Shown in pieces: positions 15,083 through 23,804 of a stretch of DNA of 36,063 nt. The notes beneath the pieces were generated by a model. That model was not told the origin of the DNA. It ran no database searches and worked only from the letters and a program-made list of their open reading frames with translations. Numbering within the stretch: the first letter of the stretch is position 1; the number at the start of each line of letters is the position of its first letter. The stretch lies in assembly GCF_000390185.1 (NCBI RefSeq), contig NZ_AQHR01000122.1, positions 1-36,063 on the forward strand, read 5' to 3'. A program made the translations under genes and the position numbers. The DNA comes from Lunatimonas lonarensis. GTDB lineage: Bacteria; Bacteroidota; Bacteroidia; Cytophagales; Cyclobacteriaceae.

Positions 15083-17143
15083 ATGAGCGATAATAATAAA
15101 TCGAAAAAATTTATTCCAAAACCTCCACAAAAACCTAATTTTCAGCTATGGCTGATCATTACGGCGGTCATTGTGTTGATAGGAGTAACCTGGTTTAACC
15201 AGAATACCGCCGTCATCGAAATCACCATGAAACGTTTTGAGGACATGGTGCTGGCAAATGATGTCAAAAAAGTAGTGGTTGTCTACAACCAGAATTACGT
15301 AGAAGTTACCATAAAAGAAGATGCCCTGAGCAATCAACGCTACAGGGACGAGCTGGAGGGTCAAAATCGCTTTTACAATGTAACAGGACCGCACTATAAA
15401 ATCAATATCGCGGATGTTGCTAATTTTATAGAAAACTACACAAACCTTGAAAGCAAATTGCCCGAGGATCAGCGGGTAGGATATACCGCCAAAAAGGAGG
15501 AGAGCTGGGGAAATTGGATCTCATCATTTGGGTTTCTGATCTTGATATTTTTCCTTTTCTGGATGATGATGCGCAGGATGTCCGGACCTAGTGGTCCGGG
15601 CGGACAGATTTTCAATGTAGGAAAATCCAAAGCACAATTATTTGACGCCGAAAACAAAGTCAAGGTAACCTTTGATAACGTGGCAGGCCTGGACGAAGCG
15701 AAAGAAGAAGTAGAGGAAATCGTTGAATTTTTGAAGAACCCTTCCAAATTCACCAAACTGGGTGGTAAAATACCCAAGGGAGCTCTTTTAATCGGACCTC
15801 CAGGTACCGGAAAAACCCTTTTGGCTAAAGCTGTAGCCGGAGAAGCAGGCGTTCCTTTTTTCACCCTATCCGGGTCGGATTTCGTAGAGATGTTCGTTGG
15901 GGTAGGAGCGGCAAGGGTGCGGGATCTCTTCAAACAAGCGAAGGAAAAGGCTCCTTGTATTATCTTTATCGATGAGATTGATGCAATAGGCCGATCCAGA
16001 GGAAAAGGCCAAATGCCAGGCTCAAATGACGAACGGGAAAACACCCTTAATTCCCTTCTGGTAGAAATGGACGGATTCGGCACAGATTCCGGTGTAATTG
16101 TACTTGCTGCCACCAACCGTCCCGATGTATTGGATTCGGCGCTGCTTCGAGCCGGTCGCTTTGACCGTCAGATCAGCATTGATAAGCCGGATATCGTCGG
16201 ACGTGAGGCAATTTTCAAAGTCCATCTGGGCCCGATCAAGACAGCGAATGATGTAGAGCCTAAAAAACTGGCAGCTCAAACGCCCGGTTTTGCCGGTGCC
16301 GAGATTGCCAACGTATGTAACGAGGCCGCGCTGATAGCCGCCCGTAGGGACAAGTCCGCGGTGGATATGCAGGATTTTCAAGATGCCGTAGATCGTGTGA
16401 TTGGAGGACTTGAAAAGAAAAACAAGATTATTTCTCCAGAGGAAAAAATGATTGTAGCCTACCACGAAGCAGGTCACGCAGTCGCTGGCTGGTTCTTGGA
16501 GCATGCAGATCCCTTGGTCAAAGTGAGTATCGTACCGCGGGGCATCGCGGCTTTGGGCTACGCACAATATCTTCCAAAGGAGCAGTTTCTCTACCAAACC
16601 GAACAGCTGATCGATGAGATGTGTATGGCCTTGGGTGGTAGAGCAGCCGAAGAGATCGTTTTTGGAAAGATTTCGACCGGAGCACTCTCTGACTTGGAAC
16701 GAATCACCAAAATGGCCTACTCCATCGTTTCTATCTACGGAATGAACGAAAAAATAGGTAACGTTTCGTTTTACGACAGCAAAGGTGGAGAGTACAAATT
16801 CGACAAGCCTTACTCAGAGGCTACGGCACAAACCATCGATGAAGAAGTCCGAAAGCTAATCAACTTTGCCTACGACCGCACCAAAACACTGCTTTCGGAA
16901 CGTCGGGCCGAATTGGAAAACCTCGCCAAAAAACTGCTGGAAAAAGAGATCCTTTTCCAATCCGACCTAGAGGCCATAATTGGTAAACGACCGTTTGACA
17001 GAGAAACCACTTACGAAAAATTCACGAAATCGGTGGATGCTAGGGAATCAGAAAACCCGCAAACACCAGATCCCTTGGACGGTTCAGGAGCCGAACTTGG
17101 TGAGGACGTAAAAGCAGACACCATCGAAAACAAAAGCAATTAG
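15083..17143 (+). CDS. ftsH: ATP-dependent zinc metalloprotease FtsH
   Basis: Membrane-bound AAA+ protease that degrades misassembled membrane proteins and selected regulators. Two membrane helices (about 21-38 and 147-163) enclose a periplasmic domain. Then come Walker A GPPGTGKT (238-245), Walker B IIFIDEID (293-300), the second region of homology '[20 protein letters not shown]' (345-364) with its arginine fingers, and the zinc site HEAGH (461-465). A later acidic ligand is expected in the 'DLERIT' segment. The 686-residue length and acidic disordered tail are normal for Bacteroidota. It lies downstream of rsfS and is followed by a terminator at 17172-17192. Confidence 0.98.
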   Translation: MSDNNKSKKFIPKPPQKPNFQLWLIITAVIVLIGVTWFNQNTAVIEITMKRFEDMVLANDVKKVVVVYNQNYVEVTIKEDALSNQRYRDELEGQNRFYNVTGPHYKINIADVANFIENYTNLESKLPEDQRVGYTAKKEESWGNWISSFGFLILIFFLFWMMMRRMSGPSGPGGQIFNVGKSKAQLFDAENKVKVTFDNVAGLDEAKEEVEEIVEFLKNPSKFTKLGGKIPKGALLIGPPGTGKTLLAKAVAGEAGVPFFTLSGSDFVEMFVGVGAARVRDLFKQAKEKAPCIIFIDEIDAIGRSRGKGQMPGSNDERENTLNSLLVEMDGFGTDSGVIVLAATNRPDVLDSALLRAGRFDRQISIDKPDIVGREAIFKVHLGPIKTANDVEPKKLAAQTPGFAGAEIANVCNEAALIAARRDKSAVDMQDFQDAVDRVIGGLEKKNKIISPEEKMIVAYHEAGHAVAGWFLEHADPLVKVSIVPRGIAALGYAQYLPKEQFLYQTEQLIDEMCMALGGRAAEEIVFGKISTGALSDLERITKMAYSIVSIYGMNEKIGNVSFYDSKGGEYKFDKPYSEATAQTIDEEVRKLINFAYDRTKTLLSERRAELENLAKKLLEKEILFQSDLEAIIGKRPFDRETTYEKFTKSVDARESENPQTPDPLDGSGAELGEDVKADTIENKSN

Positions 17144-17171
17144 ACAGAATCGGTTTCACTGATTTAAAAAA

Positions 17172-17192
17172 AAGGGAAGGCTTACTTCCCTT
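17172..17192 (+). terminator. Intrinsic terminator after ftsH
   Basis: Stem AAGGGAAG / CTTCCCTT with a five-base loop, followed by TTTTCTTTTTT, starting 28 bp after the ftsH stop codon. Confidence 0.85.
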
Positions 17193-17268
17193 TTTTCTTT
17201 TTTACAGGCATATTCATTTATCAAGAATCCATTTTTTTTTACCTTTACCCGTTCCATACGTACTTTGC

Positions 17269-18036
17269 ATGAACATCACGCTCAAGGAAAACCAAAAAAT
17301 ATTTTTCGCTTCGGACTTTCACCTTGGCACCCCTTCGGCCTCATCTTCTTTAGACCGAGAAAAAAAAATCATACGGTGGCTGGAATTGATTGAAAAGGAA
17401 GCAGCGGCGGTTTTTCTTTTGGGAGATCTTTTCGACTTTTGGTTCGAATACGACACGGTGATTCCAAAAGGATACCTTCGGTTTCTAAGTAAAATCACAC
17501 AGATGCGGCAGCAGGGAGTTCCTGTCTTTTTCTTTACAGGGAACCACGATTTATGGATGAAGGATTACTTCACCCAAGAGCTCGATATACCGGTTTTCCA
17601 TAATCCCATTTCACTTCAGGTAAACCAAAAGAAATTTCTTATCGGACACGGAGATGGGCTGGGACCGGGAGATAATACCTATAAGGTATTAAAGAAGATC
17701 TTTACCAATCGCTCTTGCCAATGGCTGTTTAAATGGTTGCACCCCGATGTGGGAATCAGGCTTGCAACCCGTTGGTCGAAACGGAGCAGGATCAACAATT
17801 CACTTAAAGGAGAAGACGAGTTCAAAGGAAAGGAGTCCGAATGGCTTTATTTGTATTGCCTCGATATGGAAAAGAAAATGCATTTCGACTATTATGTTTT
17901 TGGCCATAGGCATTTGCCCCTTAGTATTCCTGTAGGAAATTCATCCATGTATTTTAATTTGGGCGAATGGGTCAGCCAATATCACTACGGGGTTTTTAAC
18001 GGACACGGATTTCAGCTTATAAACTTCAAAGGATGA
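17269..18036 (+). CDS. lpxH: UDP-2,3-diacylglucosamine diphosphatase-like metallophosphoesterase
   Basis: Calcineurin-type dimetal hydrolase of 255 residues that resembles LpxH, which cleaves UDP-2,3-diacylglucosamine to lipid X in lipid A synthesis at the inner membrane. Metal ligands are visible in order: 'SDFHLG' (Asp16, His18), 'GDLFDFWFEY' (Asp53, with the LpxH-typical FDFWFEY extension), 'GNHD' (Asn92, His93), 'GHGDG' (His127) and 'GHRH' (His213, His215). The stop overlaps the next gene by ATGA. A second metallophosphoesterase of the same broad family lies at 22986-23804. This copy has the stronger LpxH motifs, so it is the better candidate for the essential enzyme. Confidence 0.88.
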   Translation: MNITLKENQKIFFASDFHLGTPSASSSLDREKKIIRWLELIEKEAAAVFLLGDLFDFWFEYDTVIPKGYLRFLSKITQMRQQGVPVFFFTGNHDLWMKDYFTQELDIPVFHNPISLQVNQKKFLIGHGDGLGPGDNTYKVLKKIFTNRSCQWLFKWLHPDVGIRLATRWSKRSRINNSLKGEDEFKGKESEWLYLYCLDMEKKMHFDYYVFGHRHLPLSIPVGNSSMYFNLGEWVSQYHYGVFNGHGFQLINFKG

Positions 18037-18848
18037 GGTGGATGAGGTGGTTGGCGGTTTTGTACCTTGGCATGCAGGGTTCTTATGCCCAGACCCTTGA
18101 CTGGCAACTTCTGGGATCCATTTCTAATAAAGTAGTTGACCGGCTTTCTACCGACAAAAATAGCTACGTATTTATTGCTGATCGAGAGGGAAACATTACA
18201 CAATTTAGTGCCTTGGGAGATTCCCTAAACTTTTATTCACCTGCCATACGTTCTCGACTGACTATTTTGGAGGCTGAATGGACGGTCAATTTGTTTCTGT
18301 TCTCAGCAGATTTGCAGCAATTTGAATTTTTGGACCGATTTTTACGACCACTCACAACCATCGGTAATCTCAGTAAACATGGATTTGGCGTCATCAAGCA
18401 GGCCACTTTAGGTAATGGAAATGTCCTATGGCTGATTGATGAAAATCGTTTAAGCCTGATAAGATGGGATTTCAGACGGCAGGCCATTCTCCAAGAACAA
18501 CCTTTCTCGACGGTGCTGGAAGGCGATTACCATCAGATAACTGGCTTGGCTGAACGCAAAAACCTACTTTTCCTTCATTCAAAGGGAAAAGGCGTATTTA
18601 TATTCGATAATCAGGGAAATCCCATTACTCAATTACGGGAAATTCCGGACGTAGACCTCTACTTTTCCGATGACTATATTTATTACATTCATGCTGGAGA
18701 GATCCACCGAGTATCCTATGTAGCCAATTTAAAAGAGTCTACTCCACTACCGAAAACCACTTATAAAAAAATCGTTGTATCCTCAAAAAGCGTGCTACTG
18801 GCTACTGACAACGGCGTTGATATTTACGCCCTTCACCCAGGTTGGTAA
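18033..18848 (+). CDS. Secreted propeller-like protein of unknown function
   Basis: A 271-residue protein with a signal peptide ('WLAVLYLGMQGSYAQ', cleavage near residue 19) and a mature part made of repeated strand-turn-strand segments such as 'YVFIADREGNITQFSALGD', 'VLWLIDENRLSLI', 'GVFIFDNQGNPITQL' and 'VLLATDNGVDIYAL'. Such repeats suggest a beta-propeller. It is probably periplasmic or surface-associated. It is translationally coupled to the LpxH-like gene by a 4-bp overlap, which hints at an envelope role. No enzyme motif is seen. Confidence 0.8.
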   Translation: MRWMRWLAVLYLGMQGSYAQTLDWQLLGSISNKVVDRLSTDKNSYVFIADREGNITQFSALGDSLNFYSPAIRSRLTILEAEWTVNLFLFSADLQQFEFLDRFLRPLTTIGNLSKHGFGVIKQATLGNGNVLWLIDENRLSLIRWDFRRQAILQEQPFSTVLEGDYHQITGLAERKNLLFLHSKGKGVFIFDNQGNPITQLREIPDVDLYFSDDYIYYIHAGEIHRVSYVANLKESTPLPKTTYKKIVVSSKSVLLATDNGVDIYALHPGW

Positions 18849-19004
18849 CTCCCTTGTTTTCAACACCTAAGCCCTTTTTGAAAATTAAAAATAAGGAAAA
18901 ATTCAAGGCCTATATCAAAGCCTCTCCTAATAGCTGGTTAAAAAATGTTATTTTATAACTAATTAATTATAAAGTACCACCTAATTTTTGCAACTTGCGC
19001 CGCC

Positions 19005-19436
19005 ATGATGAAAATGCCGCCAAAACTAAGTTTTCTGTTGTACCCAAGCCTCTTGGCGGTGGCATTGGCATTCGTTAGTTTTCAGTATACTTTTTCCCAG
19101 GGAATTAGCAGGCGATTTGAAACAGAAATTTCCTTTCCCCGCGACCTGAACACCCCCGAAGTAAAATTCAATTTACAACTAACTGGGAGCCGACAGTTCA
19201 AAATAGTCCTAGACGAAACATCTAAAGAGCTGACCAATGTTCGGGTTTTCGACATATTGGGAAATCTAATTTTGGAAGATAAAATAACTCCCAGCGATGG
19301 GCTTCAAAAACATTACGATTTTTCAAGTACAAACAGCCAGTTGTTTGTAGTAGAGGTAGGTAACGCAAAGTACAACAAAACAAAAAGCATCTATGCCCAC
19401 CCACCTGGGGAGCGAAGTGGCAGTGGCTTAGAATAA
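19005..19436 (+). CDS. Small secreted protein with sorting-domain-like fold
   Basis: A 143-residue protein with a signal peptide (hydrophobic residues about 9-28, ending 'YTFSQG'). The segment 'VRVFDILGNLILEDKI' followed by 'LFVVEVGNAKYNKTKSIYA' resembles type IX secretion C-terminal sorting domains ('v.v.d..G..v......G.Y.v.v...'). Here it forms nearly the whole mature protein, and the tail after it is atypical (Pro/Gly/Ser). It may be a stand-alone beta-sandwich rather than a T9SS cargo signal. A TAATTTTTG element just upstream could be its promoter. It ends at a convergent terminator. Confidence 0.6.
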   Translation: MMKMPPKLSFLLYPSLLAVALAFVSFQYTFSQGISRRFETEISFPRDLNTPEVKFNLQLTGSRQFKIVLDETSKELTNVRVFDILGNLILEDKITPSDGLQKHYDFSSTNSQLFVVEVGNAKYNKTKSIYAHPPGERSGSGLE

Positions 19437-19438
19437 AA

Positions 19439-19465
19439 AAAACCGTGACCAACGGACACGGTTTT
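19439..19465. terminator. Convergent intrinsic terminator
   Basis: Stem AAAACCGTG / CACGGTTTT with a nine-base loop, placed between two convergent genes (stops at 19436 and 19500). The flanking A and T runs let it work in both directions. Confidence 0.8.
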
Positions 19466-19499
19466 ATGTGGGATACTTAAATTCCGCATAAGATTTCGG

Positions 19500-19928
19500 T
19501 CAGCTAATCTCCACCAATTTAATAGCAAAGATGAGATCCTCACCAGCGAGTGGATGGTTTGCATCCAATGTTATTTTCTGATCGTCTACGTGAACCACTT
19601 TCACGGGAGTTGGTTGACCCATCTGATTTTGAATAGACAGGTCCATGCCTACCTCGGGTTTGATCTCCGCAGGTACCTGATCCAAAGGAACATCCAGCAT
19701 CATATCTTCTCTCTTCTCACCATACGCTTCTGAAGAAGGTATAGTCACGGTCTTGTCCTCACCCAAAGACATCCCATCTACTGCCGCATCAAATCCCTTT
19801 ATCATTCTACCATCACCAACTACAAACTCCAACGGTGCCTTGTTTTCCGATGAATCGAAAACGGTTCCATCCTTTAGCGTTCCCTTGTAATGTACTTTGA
19901 CGGTGTTGCCTTTACTAGCTACTGACAT
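19500..19928 (-). CDS. FKBP-type peptidyl-prolyl isomerase, SlyD-like
   Basis: A 142-residue cytosolic cis-trans prolyl isomerase and chaperone of the SlyD/FkpB type. The FKBP core is split: 'VKVHYKGTLKDGTVFDSS' at the N-terminus and 'PLEFVVGDGRMIKGFDAAVDGM' form the active site (in parts: LEFVVGDGRMIKGFD). An insert-in-flap domain (about 75-125) carries 'GQPTPVKVVHVDDQKITLDANHPLAG' features (NHPLAG is diagnostic), and the core closes with 'IFAIKLVEI'. The His-rich metal-binding tail of E. coli SlyD is absent. No signal peptide is seen. A promoter with good spacing lies upstream. Confidence 0.93.
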   Translation of the reverse strand: MSVASKGNTVKVHYKGTLKDGTVFDSSENKAPLEFVVGDGRMIKGFDAAVDGMSLGEDKTVTIPSSEAYGEKREDMMLDVPLDQVPAEIKPEVGMDLSIQNQMGQPTPVKVVHVDDQKITLDANHPLAGEDLIFAIKLVEIS

Positions 19929-19951
19929 AAAATTATTGGTTGATTAAAGGT

Positions 19952-19981
19952 TAAAGGTAAGCCTTTTTTGAGCTGATCAAA
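19952..19981 (-). promoter_or_regulatory. Probable promoter of the SlyD-like gene
   Basis: On the minus strand, TTTG (19978-19981) and TACCTTTA (19952-19959) are 18 bp apart, close to the Bacteroidota consensus TTTG-N19-TAnnTTTG, and 23 bp upstream of the ATG at 19928. The last base of the -7 element deviates (A for G). Confidence 0.5.
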
Positions 19982-20074
19982 AATGGGCCAGGCTTAAATA
20001 AAAAAACTGTCCGATTTTAGGACTATATCGACCGTTTTCGAACACTCACTTCGTAAAGAATGCTGATAATTCCT

Positions 20075-20082
20075 TAAATTTG
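20075..20082 (+). promoter_or_regulatory. Possible -7 element upstream of the two-component genes
   Basis: TAAATTTG matches TAnnTTTG exactly, 55 bp before the ATG of the response regulator. No clear TTTG sits 19-20 bp further upstream, so only the -7 half is supported. Confidence 0.4.
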
Positions 20083-20137
20083 AGGGATTTTAAGTATGGC
20101 ATCATTTAGGTAGTGACCTGTTGAAACAATTTTATCC

Positions 20138-21520
20138 ATGGAAGAAACGAAGTTTGGTAGCATATTGATAGTGGACGACAACGAAGACCTGCTTTTCGCT
20201 GCGAAAATGCTTATGAAAAAATACGCCAAAGAGGTCACCATCGAAAAGGATCCACGAAAAATTCCATTTTTGATCAACAATTACAGCTATGATGTCATTC
20301 TTTTGGATATGAACTTCACAGAAGACACCACTTCCGGTAAGGAGGGATTTTTTTGGTTAAAGAAAATCAAAGAATTGGATCCGCAGGCGGTGGTTATTCT
20401 AATCACCGCATTTGGGGATGTAGAGATGGCCGTACAAGCTCTAAAAGAGGGAGCTACGGATTTTATCCTCAAACCATGGCAAAACGAAAAACTGATTGCC
20501 ACCCTGTCTGCAGCCATCAAACTAAAAGAGAGCTATAAGCAGGTGGAAAAACTCTCCACCAAACAGAAGCAGCTTCAGGCCGACCTGAAAAAGCCATTTA
20601 CCGAAATCATCGGAAGTTGCGCTTCTATGAAGAATGTGTTTTCGATCATCGAAAAAGTCGCCAAGACTGATGCAAACGTATTGATTCTGGGAGAGAATGG
20701 CACAGGAAAAGAGCTTATCGCCCGGGCGATACATGACCGATCAAACCGGGCCGATGAGATATTCGTGACCGTAGACATGGGCGCCATCACAGAAAGCCTC
20801 TTTGAAAGCGAGCTGTTTGGCCATAAAAAGGGCTCCTTTACGGACGCGAAAGAGGACCGGGCCGGGAGGTTTGAGATTGCCGATAAGGGCACCCTGTTTT
20901 TGGATGAAATAGGTAACCTAAGCCTGCCTTTACAATCGAAGTTGCTTACGGTACTCCAACGCAGAGAAGTCACCCGCATTGGTACCAATAAATCCATACC
21001 CGTAGATATACGGCTGATCTGCGCCACTAATATGCCACTGCATGACATGATCCTGCAAAACGATTTCCGCCAGGATTTGCTCTACCGGATAAATACCGTG
21101 GAGATTTTTCTGCCACCGCTTCGCGAGCGATTGGACGATATTCCCCTGTTGGCAAACCATTTTCTGAAAATCTATACCACCAAGTACAGGAAACCCTTCA
21201 AGGGCTTTAAGGGCAACGCCATGCAGCTCTTGCAGAACTACTCGTGGCCAGGGAACATTCGGGAATTGCAACATGCCATCGAGCGGGCGATTATCATGGC
21301 CGAAGGGGATGAATTGGAGGGCAGAGACTTCTTTTTCCTCTCGGCCAAGCCCAATTCGGATAAAGTCGCTCCTACTAATACCCTTAATTTAGATGAGGTA
21401 GAGCGAAACATGATACAAAAAGCAATCGATAAAAATGGGGGCAATATCTCAAAAGCAGCAAAAGACCTGGGATTGACGCGGGCCTCACTCTATCGGAGAC
21501 TGGAAAAATATGGATTATAA
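20138..21520 (+). CDS. NtrC-family sigma-54-type response regulator
   Basis: Three-domain activator of 460 residues. The receiver (about 8-125) has Asp13/Asp14 acidic pocket residues, phospho-acceptor Asp57 ('ILLDMNF') and Lys112 ('ILKPW'). The AAA+ domain (about 155-385) has Walker A GENGTGKE (185-192), Walker B 'GTLFLDEIGN' and an R-finger region. The Fis-type helix-turn-helix closes the protein ('GGNISKAAKDLGLTRASLYRRL', in parts: NISKAAKDLG, LTRASLYRRL). The sigma-54 contact loop, normally GAFTGA, reads GSFTDA (232-237). It overlaps the kinase gene by 11 bp and is surely its cognate partner. Targets are unknown. Confidence 0.95.
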   Translation: MEETKFGSILIVDDNEDLLFAAKMLMKKYAKEVTIEKDPRKIPFLINNYSYDVILLDMNFTEDTTSGKEGFFWLKKIKELDPQAVVILITAFGDVEMAVQALKEGATDFILKPWQNEKLIATLSAAIKLKESYKQVEKLSTKQKQLQADLKKPFTEIIGSCASMKNVFSIIEKVAKTDANVLILGENGTGKELIARAIHDRSNRADEIFVTVDMGAITESLFESELFGHKKGSFTDAKEDRAGRFEIADKGTLFLDEIGNLSLPLQSKLLTVLQRREVTRIGTNKSIPVDIRLICATNMPLHDMILQNDFRQDLLYRINTVEIFLPPLRERLDDIPLLANHFLKIYTTKYRKPFKGFKGNAMQLLQNYSWPGNIRELQHAIERAIIMAEGDELEGRDFFFLSAKPNSDKVAPTNTLNLDEVERNMIQKAIDKNGGNISKAAKDLGLTRASLYRRLEKYGL

Positions 21521-22853
21521 AATTGGCTTTCTTGGCCGTATCGCCGCCTTTGCCGCCACCATTTTCATCCTGTCCTATTGGATCCACCACGACGCAGGCG
21601 TATTTCTTATTTCACTGTTCATAATCCTGTGTGTTGCGCAAACGGTTTTTTTGCTTCAATACGGCGAAAGCAGTTTCAAAAAAGTCCGGCTTTTTCTCAA
21701 CAACATCAAGCAAAGCAATTATGCAACGGTCTATCCTGTCAAGTTTGATGGTACCGAAATAGATGATCTTCACATAGAGTTCAACGCTATTTTGGCAAAA
21801 TTGAAAGAAGATCAACTTGAAAAAGAGGCAAATTACCATTACTTCCGCACGGTATTCCAACACCTCAGTATCGGGCTTATCACCTTTGAACAGGATGGCC
21901 GCATACAGATCATGAATACCGCTGCCAAACGAATGCTGAATATTCAGCACTTGAACCACATCGAGGAAATCAGCCGCGTAAACAAAGACCTGCATCACGC
22001 CATACACCACCTGCGTACCGGAGGAAGTGAACTGATTAAGATCGTACACCCTGACGGGATCATGCAGCTGTCTGTGTATGTGATAGAGCTGGTGCTCCGG
22101 GACGTCAAGCTCAAATTGGTCTCCCTACAAAATATTCAAAGTGAGCTGGAAGAAAAGGAAATGGAAGCATGGCAAAACCTCGTTAGGGTTCTGACCCACG
22201 AGATTATGAATTCCATTGCACCTATTTCTTCACTTGCGGCAACACTTCGTACAGATCTAGAGGAAAAGAACTTGAAAAAGGAGCCCTTTTCCCCAGATGA
22301 ACTCGAGGATTGTCGATTGGGGATTTCTACGATTGAAAAAAGAAGCGAGGGGTTGATCAACTTTGTAAGTGATTTTCGTAGCCTTGCACAAATCCCCAAC
22401 CCCAAATTCACGGCAATCCAGATCTCCGAGCTCTTCGACAGGATACAGCTGCTACTAAAAAACCAACTCGAAGGCTCCGCAATCGCACTGCAAACGGATA
22501 TTTCTCCGAGGGATTTACTGCTTTTTGCCGACTGCGACCTTATAGAGCAGGTACTGATTAACCTCACCCAAAACGCGATTCATGCGCTGGAGGAAAGTGA
22601 CGAAAAAATAATCACACTTTCTTCTCATCTGGACCAAAATGGGAAGATTATCATCGAAGTGGCAGACTCGGGAAAAGGCATAGAAGAGGATGCGCTAAAT
22701 AAGATCTTCATTCCGTTTTTCACCACCAAAAAGAACGGATCCGGTATAGGCCTGAGCCTCTCCAAGCAGATCATGCGACGACACAAGGGCAATATACAAG
22801 TACGTTCTACACCTGGAGAGGGTACCACATTCAAGTTGATTTTCAATGCCTGA
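21510..22853 (+). CDS. Sensor histidine kinase partner of the NtrC-type regulator
   Basis: A 447-residue membrane kinase. Two adjacent N-terminal helices (about 8-23 and 30-50) leave almost no periplasmic loop, so it probably senses an internal or membrane signal. A PAS-like domain covers about 108-205 ('FRTVFQHLSIGLITFEQDGRI' region). Then come the phospho-accepting His230 ('VLTHEIMNSIAPI'), N box 'NLTQNAIHAL' (351-360), G1 'DSGKGI' (386-391), 'FFTTK' and G2 'GSGIGLSLS' (410-418). The NtrB/NtrY-like H box with 'HEIMNSI' is common in Bacteroidota kinases paired with NtrC-type regulators. Translation is coupled through an 11-bp overlap. Confidence 0.94.
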   Translation: MDYKIGFLGRIAAFAATIFILSYWIHHDAGVFLISLFIILCVAQTVFLLQYGESSFKKVRLFLNNIKQSNYATVYPVKFDGTEIDDLHIEFNAILAKLKEDQLEKEANYHYFRTVFQHLSIGLITFEQDGRIQIMNTAAKRMLNIQHLNHIEEISRVNKDLHHAIHHLRTGGSELIKIVHPDGIMQLSVYVIELVLRDVKLKLVSLQNIQSELEEKEMEAWQNLVRVLTHEIMNSIAPISSLAATLRTDLEEKNLKKEPFSPDELEDCRLGISTIEKRSEGLINFVSDFRSLAQIPNPKFTAIQISELFDRIQLLLKNQLEGSAIALQTDISPRDLLLFADCDLIEQVLINLTQNAIHALEESDEKIITLSSHLDQNGKIIIEVADSGKGIEEDALNKIFIPFFTTKKNGSGIGLSLSKQIMRRHKGNIQVRSTPGEGTTFKLIFNA

Positions 22854-22868
22854 TTCCCAACTTTTGAC

Positions 22869-22913
22869 AGAAGATCTTTAGGCCAATGCAGGCCCTATTG
22901 CCCTAAATCTTCT
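22869..22913 (+). terminator. Probable terminator after the histidine kinase
   Basis: Imperfect inverted repeat: AGAAGAT(CT)TTAGG-C-CAAT on the left pairs with ATTG-CCCTAAATCTTCT on the right, followed by TATTTCT. It lies 16 bp after the kinase stop, ahead of the next transcription unit. Confidence 0.5.
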
Positions 22914-22985
22914 TATTTCTATAACAATGCCTTCATATTCAATTGATTTAGCCTGCTTACCTTGCGATTGTAAAAATACAGGCAG

Positions 22986-23804
22986 TTGGAATCACACTAC
23001 AAAACAATCGTTATTTCTGACGTCCACTTGGGTACAAAAGGATCCAAAGCAAAGGAAGTTGTCAGGTTTTTGAAGCAGTTTAGGTGCGATAACCTCATAC
23101 TCAACGGAGATATTATCGATGGATGGCAGTTGAAAAAGTCCGGATCATGGAAACGCAAGCATACCAGGGTTTTTAACCGTATGCTGCGGATGATGGATTC
23201 GGACAAAACTAAAATCTTCTACCTCCGCGGCAACCACGACGATTTTCTCGATCAAATTCTACCTCTGGAAATTGGGAATTTATCTATCCGCAAGGACATG
23301 ATTTACGAAAGCCATGGCAAGCGTTACTTTGTGGCCCATGGTGACGTCTTCGATAGCGTTACGACCAATTTCCGTTGGATTGCCTATCTGGGCGACATTG
23401 GCTATACATTCCTACTTTGGCTAAATCGCCAGGTAAACCATCAGCGCCGAAAAAAAGGTCTTTCCTATTACTCCTTTTCGCAATACGTGAAATCAAAGGT
23501 CAAATCCGCTGTCTCCTTCATCGACGACTATGAAAAAGAATTAACCAAAATGGCCAAGGCTAAAGGTTGCGACGGAATCATCTGCGGGCATATCCACAAA
23601 CCTGAACTCAAAACAATCGATGGTATCTCTTACTTCAACTCTGGGGACTGGGTAGAATCATTGAGTGCTCTAGCAGAGGACTTTGAGGGTAATTGGAAGT
23701 TGATCCACTACAGTGAAATGAAGTCCTACTCCGTGAATCAAACCGTGATCCCCATAAACCGCGCAAATAGGGAACTGATAAACGAACAGCCGAAAGCACT
23801 TTAG
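22986..23804 (+). CDS. LpxH-like metallophosphoesterase (UDP-2,3-diacylglucosamine diphosphatase family)
   Basis: A 272-residue dimetal phosphoesterase with 'ISDVHLGTKGSK' (Asp12, His14), 'NGDIIDGW' (Asp42), 'RGNHDDFLD' (Asn83, His84), 'VAHGDVFD' and 'GHIHKPE'. It belongs to the branch often annotated as UDP-2,3-diacylglucosamine diphosphatase, but it lacks the FDFWFE motif of the copy at 17269-18036, so its substrate may differ. The start must be TTG at 22986: an in-frame TAA lies at 22971-22973, and no ATG precedes the essential DVHLG motif. The next gene begins immediately after its stop codon, which suggests that the hydrolase and glycosyltransferase act on one glycolipid pathway. Confidence 0.85.
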   Translation: MESHYKTIVISDVHLGTKGSKAKEVVRFLKQFRCDNLILNGDIIDGWQLKKSGSWKRKHTRVFNRMLRMMDSDKTKIFYLRGNHDDFLDQILPLEIGNLSIRKDMIYESHGKRYFVAHGDVFDSVTTNFRWIAYLGDIGYTFLLWLNRQVNHQRRKKGLSYYSFSQYVKSKVKSAVSFIDDYEKELTKMAKAKGCDGIICGHIHKPELKTIDGISYFNSGDWVESLSALAEDFEGNWKLIHYSEMKSYSVNQTVIPINRANRELINEQPKAL

